Assembly (NCBI GenBank): GCA_015178975.1
Contig: WHVD01000012.1
Location: 806,001 to 870,000, forward strand
Reading direction: 5' to 3'
Source: Hysterangium stoloniferum
Taxonomy: Eukaryota; Basidiomycota; Agaricomycetes; Hysterangiales; Hysterangiaceae
DNA length: 64,000 nucleotides
The translations under genes and the position numbers were made by a program. The notes beneath the pieces are model-generated. The model was given only the letters and a program-made list of their open reading frames with translations, did not search any database and was not told where the DNA came from. Positions 55,972 through 64,000 of the stretch are shown here, piece by piece; the stretch's first letter is position 1, and each line of letters starts with the position of its first letter.

Positions 55972-55982
55972 ATATCAGATCT
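55972..55982 (+). promoter_or_regulatory. Gypsy-B self-priming binding site
   Basis: ATATCAGATCT lies two bases past the LTR end and pairs over 11 nt with the predicted 5' end of the element RNA. It is placed exactly as in gypsy-A and lacks a tRNA-type TGG start. Confidence 0.6.
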
Positions 55983-56003
55983 GAACTCTGCAACTCGCTC
56001 ATC

Positions 56004-57236
56004 ATGGGTCCCAAATGCAAAGCTGCCGAAGGACCATCCCAACTTCAATCCCCGTTGCAACTTTACACCACTCAACCCGAAACCCCATTTCAGCCGACAA
56101 CATCAGCTTCGGTCGAAGAAGTTACCGAGGAGGTTACCGAGGTAACGAAGGACACCAATATTCCCCACACTTCCGACAACGAAGCAGAAGATCAGCCAGA
56201 GACATCGAAAAAGAAATCTTCCGACGAACCGACTGAAATGTTGTTTATCAACTCCATTGTGAAATTCGCTGACTACTTGAAATCCGCTGAGGATAGTAAA
56301 GAATCATCCTGCACCGGAGTCAAAGAACCCGAACCATTTACTGGCAAGGATCCAAAAAAATTGAAGAATTTCCTTCTCCAATGCCGTTTTAGTTTCTGTG
56401 ATCGACCCTCTGCATTTAAATCCGACAGTCGAAAAGTCAATTTCGCACTCTCTTATCTCAAGGATAGCACTCAAGATTGGTTCAAACCCGGACTATCTGG
56501 AATATCCGATGAGACACCCGTATGGCTTGATGACTGGGATGCTTTTGTGGAAGAACTGGAAACTAATTTCGGACCTTACGATCAATCCGGCGAAGTGGAA
56601 AATGAATTAATGACGCTCAAGATGAAAGACAACCAATGAGTTTCCGATTATCTCGTCAAGTTCAATACCCTCGCCGCACGATGTGGATGGGACAATTCTG
56701 CCCTCAGACACTATTTCTATATGGGACTTCCGTCACGCCTTAAAGACGAGATCTGCAAAGATGGGAAGCCAAAAACTCTCCAACTCATGCAGATTAAAGC
56801 TCAAACATCCGATGCCCATTATTGGGAATGAAAAGCCGAGGTCTCTCGAGAAAACCTGATGGAACATTCTCAGAATAACAAGGCGTTGACGAGCAAGTCT
56901 TCTGGCAACAACTCAGGCAATAACACCGGCAACTCTGGCACGAATACTGGCAAATCAAACTCCGACCGGAAGAAAGACAAGAAAGAAATCCAACAAGGAA
57001 AAACAGTCAAGTTCCGACAAACCCGACATTTCCCATTTGTTGGGTATCAACGGTAAACTCACCCCAAAGGAGAAACAACGACGTATGGACAATGACCTCT
57101 GCCTTTTCTGCGGGAAAGGCGGACACAAGGTTTCCGACTGTACCGTTAAATCTAACTCTTCCAAGGCCCGCACGGCAATTTCCACTACGACTACAACGTC
57201 TAAGGAAAAACCCGCCACGGAGTCAAAAAAAGAGTA
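56004..57236 (+). pseudogene. Gypsy-B gag with zinc knuckle, two TGA stops
   Basis: Starts MGPKCKAAEGPSQLQSPLQL. Gag domain: EPEPFTGKDPKKLKNFLLQC, DSRKVNFALSYLKDSTQDWF, WDAFVEELETNFGPYD; TGA at 56637-56639; VSDYLVKFNTLAARCGWDNS, YFYMGLPSRLKDEICKDGKP; TGA at 56829-56831; an Asn/Gly/Ser-rich linker; a frame change near 56975; then the knuckle CLFCGKGGHKVSDC. The frame closes after an A7 run at 57226, from which a shifted frame continues into protease. Both TGAs are in contexts where arginine CGA would keep the frame. It is the same gag family as gypsy-A. Confidence 0.85.
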
Positions 57237-57597
57237 AGCAACCCTCCGGAATCTGCATGGACAGAGGGTTGTGTTGACTCTCTCTGTGTTTCCGAGGTTA
57301 TCCGTCTCAATGCGTCCGCTCTCTCTAATCCCGATTCATTATTTGTAAAACTCGTTTCTGACTTTCTTGGAAATTTAGTGTTCCGAGCTCTGATAGATTC
57401 CGGCTCTACACACTGTTTTGTAGATACCACCTTTGCCACGAAACATAATTTGAAACTCCATTCTGTTCCCGCAATTTCCTTGCGTCTGTTTGACGGCACT
57501 AGCAATACGGTGATTACACAAGCCTGCGACATGTCTATCCGGTTCCCTTGTGGAACATCCCAGACGGTTACTTTTTTCGTAACACAGTTGGACTCTA
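57237..57597 (+). pseudogene. Gypsy-B aspartic protease
   Basis: Reads CVDSLCVSEVIRLNASALSN, FLGNLVFRALIDSGSTHCFV, TTFATKHNLKLHSVPAISLR, LFDGTSNTVITQACDMSIRF. DSG is the retropepsin active site. After QLDS the frame is interrupted by the solo LTR at 57598; removing it joins to [17 protein letters not shown], the protease end. Confidence 0.8.
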
Positions 57598-58319
57598 TGT
57601 TAAGAACTAGAAACTGACTAATGTCGGTGGCCGACGGGGACCGATCGGGAGGACTTGGCTTCAGCTTATGTGCTGCGCCCTCGCAAATATCCGTAGGTTG
57701 TCCTTAAATTTCGGACAGGCGAAGACTAAATCCTAAGAAGAACCTTTCGGTGAGAACCGATTGGAACCGAAGGACAAGTCAAGTGTCGGGCCAAGGGGTC
57801 GGGGCCGAGAGTGGGCGAGCGCACGCGAAGGCGGAAGGGGGATTCTTCTAGTATGAGACTGCTACAGACGTATGAGGGTATTCTGAGTCGATATTCTGAT
57901 TGCCTAGTAACTACAATTACAGCAAGTTCATATACAAGTAACAGGCGTCTAGAAAGTACTAATGGGGAGGAGGGCGGAAAACGGCATTAACAATAAGCTT
58001 GACTAGGAACAGGAAGTTTATGATTAGTTCGGAGGCCGATGATAAACGAGAATGGAAATTACGATAAAAGGAAATAGTTCGAGGACTACAAATATAGATA
58101 GACATATGTGGAACATAAGATGAGACGGATCAACATGATGAAAGGGACATATCAAAACATAACCAGACAGAAAGGTGTAGTTGGGTTTGATTGACCGGAG
58201 AGCATACGTCAGCATCGGGGGTCCGACGGCTTCCGAGATCTTGTATTGTCGGAGACGTATAACGAGGGTATTCCATTGGGGGCCGTCGGCTTGCGAAGGG
58301 TTACGACACAGTCGTAACA
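57598..58319 (-). mobile_element. Solo LTR, family H, with CTCTA duplication
   Basis: 722 bp; minus strand TGTTACGACTGTGTCG...TTCTTAACA, flanked by CTCTA at 57593-57597 and 58320-58324, inside the gypsy-B protease. It carries the B-type 19-mer at 57657-57675. Its high CG content, including GCGTGCGCTCG, suggests it is young. Confidence 0.92.
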
Positions 58320-60755
58320 CTCTAGCTGTTCGGCAGTTCTTGGATACAACTGGCTCACCCGATATAATCCGTTGATTGACTGGGTATTGGGCAGTATTAA
58401 TTTCCGGATTCCCGACACTTCGGTTCCTCCTGCAGTGTCTCTTCCGGCCAACGCCTTTTTGGCATCTATGGCACCTCTGGCTTCTACCGAACCCTCCGTG
58501 CCTCCAAAAATCTCTCTCATCAACACTTCGGCATTTGTTAGGGCAAGTAAACTGGATGGTTTGCAGTTTTTTCGATCAGCTTAAAAGTTGATGAAGCATC
58601 TGGACATTTTGCGACTCCAGAATTATCCGAGCTAAAAGCCGACCTGGAAGGAGTTCCCGAAAAATACCATGATTTCGCGGACATTTTCAGTAAGCAAAAA
58701 GCTGACAGGCTTGCACCACATAGGCCCTACGACTTAAAAATCAATATTGAGCCCGGTTCAAACCCTCCGTTAGGACCTATTTACCCATTATCCCAATCGG
58801 AACTTTCGTCTATTCGGGAGTTCCTGGATGAACATCTGTCGATAGGTTTTATCCATCCCTCAAAGTCTCCGTATGGAGCACCCGTCCTTTTCGTCCAAAA
58901 GAAGGATGGTTCCCTTTGACACTGTGTCGATTTCAGAGGATTAAATTCCATCACATGGAAAGATAAATATCCACTTCCACTCATTACCGATTTACTCGAT
59001 GCCCCATGGAAAGCTCAGATTTACACCAAAATAGACCTCAAACATGCCTATCATTTGGTCCAAATTGCCGAGGGCGATGAATGGAAAACTGCTTTTCGGA
59101 CTCACTATGGATCCTTTGAATGGTTGGTTATGCCATTTGGCCTTACCAACGCCCCTTCCGCTTTTCAACGTTTTGTTAATGATATATTTTCCAACATGCT
59201 TGACGTATGTGTTATAGTCTATTTGGATGACATTTTGGTATTTTCCAAGGATCCCACTCTTCATGATGAACAGGTCTGTGAAGTTTTCTGAAGACTCCGT
59301 AAAAACAGTCTTTTTGCCAACGGTAAAAAATGCTACTTTGACATGGATTCTATTGAATACTTAGGTTTCATTATCGGACCTGATGGTCTCTGTATGGATG
59401 AAACCAAGGTTCAAGTTGTCCGTGATTGGCCCGAACCACGGAAAGTCAAGGATATTCAGTCATTTTTAGGTTTCGCCAACTTTTACCGACGTTTTATTCA
59501 GAACTACTCAGATATTACAGTACCGCTCACTCGCCTTACCCATAAAACTCAACCATGGGTCTTTGACGACAAATGCCGCTCCGCCTTCCAGACTTTAAAA
59601 AATGCTTTCACTTCTACCCCGATTCTTTCCCATTGGAAACCTGATGTTCCAATTATTGTGGAAACCGATGCTTCCGATTATGCAATTGCTGTGATTCTTT
59701 CCATTCAAGATTCTGACGGTGAAATTCATCCAGTTGCATTTCTTTCTTGAACGCTTTCAGTGTCCAAACTCAACTATGACGTTCATGATAAGGAACTTTT
59801 GGCAATTTTCAAAGCTTTCAAACATTGGCGCCACTATCCCGAAGGTTCCGCAACTCCCGTTGACATTGTTACTGATCACAAAAATCTCAAATATTTTTCT
59901 ACCACTAAACATTTAACTCACCAGCAGGCCCGCTGGTCTGAGTTCCTTTCCGCTTTCAACATGATTATCTCTTTCCAACCCGGACGTCTTGGTGGAAAAC
60001 CAGATGCCATGACTCGACGATGGGATGTCTATCCTAAAGAGGGGGAAAGTAACTATGCCGTTGTTAATCCACATAACTTGAAACCGGTTTTTACTACGCA
60101 ACAACTTTCTGCATCTATTCGAGCAACTTCCCTCTACTATCCAATTATGCGTAGCGTCATGATTATGGACATTGAGCAATTACATCAAGATATCCTTTCC
60201 GCACTCACTTCCGATCCAGCTCTCAAGCCACACCTAGAAGTTCCCAACAATCCAGACCAACCCCGATGGTCACAAGACTCTCAAGGTTTTATCCGTCTCG
60301 ATGGACGTATCTACATTCCAGATTCCAACAATCTCCGACTCCGCGTACTTCAGTATAAACACGATCATCCAATCTCCGGACATTACGGCATTAACAATAC
60401 TCTTGGTTTAATCTGTAGAGAATATACTTGGCCCAACCTCTGAGATTTCGTAACCCAGTTCTGTAAGTCATGCACCACCTGCTTATGCTCTAAGACCCAG
60501 AGGCATAAGCCGTACGGCCTTCTCAAGCAACTCCCGATACTAGAAAAACCCTGGAACTCAATTTCCATGGATTTCATCAAACAACTCCCGACTTCTGAAG
60601 GCTTTACATCCATTCTAGTTGTTGTGGATCGATTCTCGAAACAAGGCATTTTCATACCCACTCATGATACAATCACATCCTTACAATTAGCAGAACTTTT
60701 CATTATTCATGTATTTTCCAAACACGGAGTTCCATCTCACGTAACTTCCAATTGA
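58320..60755 (+). pseudogene. Gypsy-B reverse transcriptase, RNase H, integrase start
   Basis: After [20 protein letters not shown] a shift near 58565 leads to DLEGVPEKYHDFADIFSKQK. RT: SKSPYGAPVLFVQKKDGSL, TGA at 58917-58919, [40 protein letters not shown], the catalytic [16 protein letters not shown] at 59289-59291, FLGFANFYRRFIQNYS. RNase H: IIVETDASDYAIAVILS, TGA at 59748-59750, VHDKELLAIFKAFKHWRHY, DHKNLKYF. Integrase zinc-finger region: YKHDHPISGHYGINNTLGLI, TGA at 60441-60443, CKSCTTC. Core: ISMDFIKQLPTSEGFTSILV, VVDRFSKQ, VPSHVTSN and TGA at 60753-60755. All five point stops are TGA. The catalytic YLDD is intact. Confidence 0.88.
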
Positions 60756-60995
60756 GGCTCTTTCCCATTTCTTCCAGGCCCTCGGAAAAGCCCTCGACAT
60801 GAAACTACACTTCACCTTGGGATATCACCCGGAAGGTGATGGACAAACGGAATGCGTAAATCAAACATTGGAACAATACCTCCACATCTATTGCAATTAT
60901 CAACAGGACAACTGGAAATCCCTCCATCCGATCGCGGAATTCGCCTACAATAACTCTCTGAATGCAACTACTGGCGTATCTCCTTTTTTCGCCAA
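60756..60995 (+). pseudogene. Gypsy-B integrase core, end
   Basis: In a frame regained after a small deletion: ALGKALDMKLHFTLGYHPEG, DGQTECVNQTLEQYLHIYCN (E is the third catalytic residue), WKSLHPIAEFAYNNSLNATT, GVSPFFA. It is then cut by an inserted element at 60996. Confidence 0.8.
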
Positions 60996-61633
60996 GGAGG
61001 ATAACCCAAAACTTTAAAAAATATTTATCCACTAAAGTATATATATTTATATTGTTTGTTGTAAAATTAATATTTAATCAAATTCAGTTGATTAGGTATC
61101 ACTCTGAAGAATGCAAAAATATTAATATTTATCCTATATCTGACAAAATTTAGTCAAACAATTGTCTGTAGATTATTCTTTTGGAATAAATTGCACAATG
61201 GGGATTGGTACCCCAGATAGTTCTGGTTAACTCTCTAAACCAACTAAATTTAAATTATATGAAATATATTTGAAAGTTTGCTTGTATACAAGAGAATACA
61301 TCATAACCCAGAGATTAAGTCATAACCCAAATAATCTTGTTTAACCCAAATGATCTTGTTTAACCCAAATGATCTTGTTTAACCCAAATGATCTAGGTTA
61401 ACCCAAATAATCTAGGTTAACCCAAATAATCTAGGTTAACCCAAATAATCTTGTGTAACTATATCATTTGTGTGTATTTTAAAAGGACATGCATATTTTA
61501 AAGATGAAATTTCAGGTAATTAAATATAAACTCATAGAATAAGTTGTCATGGCCAGAAGGAATAGACTCATTTAGAAAATATGAGGATTATTCAGTAAAA
61601 TTTTGTATATTCAATAAAGTGTGACCATCCTCC
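60996..61633. mobile_element. MITE-like insertion with internal 20-bp repeats
   Basis: 638 bp, ends GGAGGATAAC and the inverse of GGAGGATGGT, flanked by CAA on both sides (60993-60995 and 61634-61636). Removing it restores FFANKGYNLNL-type coding. Inside, 61290-61460 holds about eight copies of TAACCCAAATGATCTTGTTT-like units. It is AT-rich with no transposase. The superfamily is uncertain; a 3-bp duplication is compatible with Harbinger-type insertion. Confidence 0.8.
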
Positions 61634-61636
61634 CAA

Positions 61637-62282
61637 CAAAGGCTATAATCTGAATCTCACCATACATTCCGAACGAGATTTGGCTTCTGTCCGTGCTCAA
61701 GAATTTATTACCGACCTTGATGAATTACATCAAGAACTTCGGAAAGCTATTTCTTCCGCACAGGAATATTATCAACATTCTGCAGACAAAAACAGGATCC
61801 CGCCTCCTAATTTTAAAATCGGTGATCAGGTTTTTGTAAAAGCTCAATTCTTCCGTACTACCCGACCTTCTAAAAAACTCGCTGAGAAATTCTTAGGCCC
61901 TTTTGAAATTATAGCACAAGCCGGTTCACTCTCATGGACTCTCTGACTTCCCGATAGTATGCGAGCAGTTCATCCCATTTTCCAAGTTTCCATGTTAGAA
62001 CCCTGTGTTCCTAACAAAATCCCGGAACATATTCGACCTCCGTCCCCTCCAGTCATTATTGACGGAGAACCCGAATTTGAAGTTTCCGAAATCTTGGATT
62101 CTAAAATTGACAATCACTGACATACTTGTAAATTGCTTTATTTAGTCAAATGGGCAGGTTATGAAGGTACTGACGAGGAAACTTCATGGATATTGGCCAC
62201 GGAACTTGGACACGCTATGGAAATTGTCACTGATTTCCACACGGCCTATCCAAGCAAACCTGGACCTTTATCATCACTCTAA
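61637..62282 (+). pseudogene. Gypsy-B integrase C-terminus and chromodomain
   Basis: Reads DLASVRAQEFITDLDELHQE, YYQHSADKNRIPPPNFKIGD, QVFVKAQFFRTTRPSKKLAE, KFLGPFEIIAQAG, TGA at 61944-61946, MRAVHPIFQVSMLEPCVPNK, EFEVSEILDSKID, TGA at 62118-62120, then the chromodomain LLYLVKWAGYEGTDEETSWI and a stop at 62280-62282. The chromodomain is expected to steer integration to marked chromatin and defines the element as a chromovirus. Confidence 0.88.
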
Positions 62283-62504
62283 CTTTCCGTTTTCTTTCTG
62301 TTCAGTTTTCTGACACTCCCGTTACTTCTGTTATCACACTCGTTTTGAAATCATACAAGTCAAATTTATTTGTAACTATTTTAGGGTCTCTGGCACACCA
62401 AATCCTCCTTCCACTCCTGTATTATCCACAACCTCCGCACTTTCCACCATATCCTGCACCTCTTCATCCTCACTCTCTGATACATCCGCCCCATTTCCTG
62501 ACTC

Positions 62505-63513
62505 CTACCTTTTTTCGACACATCCCACCAACGGATCATTAGACTGTTCCCGTGCCTTATCGGAAAATCTCTTGGAAACCGCGATAACACCGATGCTAAC
62601 CATTACCTTCTCCAGGAATTCACTTTGCCCCCGGAAGTTTCGGATCAATGAACGGAAACCCTTTTCCTGGATATCATTATGGCGATCTAGTGTTTCCCAC
62701 ATTTTCATAACTTCCATCCCAATAAAAACCAACACGTCAACAGTGTCCTTAAGAAGCTCAATGCCCGTACTATCCGTTTTTGGCACCTCAGTTCCCGTAG
62801 CTTTGGCCGCTCCTGAACTTTCCGTGTCATCAGTTTTCTGAGGCTTCTCACCTTTTGGAACCCTTTTTGAGGCGAGAGTGCATGGAAGTTTAAGGACCAC
62901 GCAGGGATAGCAAGTTCCACCCCATTTTACCTTCTGTTCCCAACATGTCATACTCCGTATGGAACATCAATAACACGGATTTTCATGGACCACTTCTATC
63001 CATTCCGGAGCCTTGACCTTTGGCTTCTGTTTCGGAAGTTAATCAAATACCGGTCTTTTTGTAGATGTACTTACTTTAGGACTCGAAGGTCCAGCCTCTC
63101 CCTCTACCTCAACCTCCACGGCTTTTCGCTGTACCCAATAGTTATTGGTTGGAACCACGGAAATTATGGATATCACTTACCTTTCCTTCCCTTATTTCCT
63201 CACATTTCTTCGCCGCCTCTGACTCCTGCTGTAACTTTTCCGCCTCTTCCTTCTTTTTCTGAGCCTCCGCCGCTTTCCAGATCCACACTTGTTTTTCCAC
63301 CTTCACCCGCTCCAATTCCCATTTTTCTGCCTCTTCCACATCTTTTAACTCCTGCATCAACACCTTTTCTTCCTCCTCCTGTCGTTGCTTCAACTCCTCC
63401 ATCCTTTGTCGTTTTTGTTGAAGTTCTGTGACCTTCGACATTTTCTGAAGCATGGCAATTTTGGTATCTGAATCTTCCAGGGTAGTAATGAATAGAGGCC
63501 AACGAATCGACAT
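62505..63513 (-). CDS. Antisense three-exon gene in gypsy-B: coiled coil plus Cys cluster
   Basis: On the strand opposite pol, between the chromodomain stop and the 3' LTR. Exon 1 (63513-63181, 111 codons) starts MSIRWPLFITTLEDSDTKIA and is a long Glu/Lys/Gln-rich helix (MEELKQRQEEEEKVLMQELK), probably a coiled coil. Intron 1 is 63129-63180 (GTAAGT..TACAG, 52 nt). Exon 2 (63128-63075, 18 codons) is acidic. Intron 2 is 63027-63074 (GTAAGT..TTAAC..ACAG, 48 nt). Exon 3 (63026-62505) has six cysteines spaced C-x2-C-x6-C-x10-C-x2-C-x6-C (first pair CYxC, last CYPC then LKLPC), like a Zn2Cys6-type cluster, then DKAREQSNDPLVGCVEKR. Both introns join in phase 0. One TGA (62967-62969) lies between the first two cysteines, consistent with CGA decay. 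Its role is unknown; it could bind nucleic acid or regulate the element. Confidence 0.6.
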
Positions 63514-63697
63514 ACAAGTTGTGGATAAAGAAACAAAAACGTTAATTCGAATATTTGAAGGTTTTTATACTCAGAATATCAGCCGAAACTCTCACCTCCA
63601 GAATTGCGTAAATTTCACGACACATAATAATCAGCCATCGCTTCAATCACTCAGTACCTAATCGCCTCTATGGGATTTCGGCCTAACAGGGGGGTAC

Positions 63698-64000
63698 TGT
63701 TATGACCCATTCCTGGATGTTTCAATATCCGACTTCCAATCTCCGACCACGGAACATCATAGTTACCGTATCATCCGCATTCTTCCCTTGTTCCGCATTT
63801 GGTAATTTGTCTGTTGACAAGTATTCACTCGTTTGTTGTTATATTCCCATTTCGGAATATTGACTCCCATATGTCTTATTGTATTTCCGTTTTAAGAACA
63901 CTTCCGTTTCTGTCTTATTATGGTCTTAGTTTGTAGTACAATAACGAGTAGACTTATATTAGTTTCCGCGAATTTGTACTTTACCTTAGATCTGATATCG
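63698..64000 (+). repeat. Gypsy-B 3' LTR, start only
   Basis: Begins TGTTATGACCCATTCC after the polypurine tract ACAGGGGGGTAC (63686-63697). The visible 303 bp match 55427 onward; nearly all differences are C/T or G/A at CG sites. It continues past the window. Confidence 0.9.

Noticed and set aside
63142-63431. 148-codon plus-strand Pro/Phe-rich frame at 62985-63431
   Set aside because: It is the complement of the coiled-coil exon of the antisense gene; the minus frame has splice sites and protein-like composition.

Overview
This window looks like a transposon-dominated stretch of a basidiomycete (probably Agaricomycete) nuclear genome. The evidence is: host-gene remnants of mushroom type (a DUF6533-like membrane protein and a BTB/POZ-type protein); candidate spliceosomal introns of 48-77 nt; chromodomain gypsy elements; a DIRS-like tyrosine-recombinase retroelement; and mutational decay in which arginine CGA codons become TGA. 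No rRNA, tRNA, CRISPR or prokaryotic operon was seen. All family assignments were made by eye from translated motifs; no search was run.

Layout. 1-850: start of a copia element on the minus strand. 1000-9800: degenerate host-like sequence with two segmental duplicates (about 1000-1970 and 4421-6384, matching 23745-24735 and 19783-21753), a head-to-head pair of copia RNase H fragments and a broken DUF6533-like gene. 9.9-11.1 kb: LTR remnants and a solo gypsy-A LTR. 11.6-17.06 kb: degenerate copia-1, carrying a solo gypsy-C LTR and fused to DIRS-like RNase H plus recombinase sequence (17.06-18.93 kb). 19.8-24.7 kb: second copies of the duplicates, including an intron-containing gene of unknown function. 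24.7-29.57 kb: copia-2, interrupted by a fold-back element with Tc1 debris and by a solo LTR. 29.57-40.16 kb: gypsy-A LTR plus gag, cut by gypsy-C (minus strand, two 1.4-kb LTRs). 40.2-41.5 kb: minisatellite and AT-rich block. 41.7-42.5 kb: solo gypsy-A LTR. 44-46.7 kb: BTB/POZ-type remnant and an acidic-tailed gene truncated by a gypsy-A LTR. 46.7-51 kb: LTR-in-LTR nests and a Tc1/mariner element. 51.35-53.8 kb: gypsy-D fragment. 53.8-64 kb: gypsy-A LTR containing an inserted LTR, then gypsy-B, a chromovirus with both LTRs (the 3' one runs off the window).

How it fits together. The insertions form nested stacks, many proved by 5-bp target duplications, so their order can be read directly. 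Gypsy-A and gypsy-B both carry an 11-12 nt complementarity between the sequence just after the 5' LTR and the predicted transcript start, about 32 nt below a TATA-like box: the geometry of Tf1-type self-priming. Four chromovirus-like LTR families (A, B, F, H) share a 19-nt semi-palindrome in the 3' part of the LTR. Gypsy-B also carries, antisense in its 3' region, a three-exon reading frame that joins in phase and encodes a coiled coil followed by a cysteine cluster. This antisense gene is the best candidate for an unusual system in the window.
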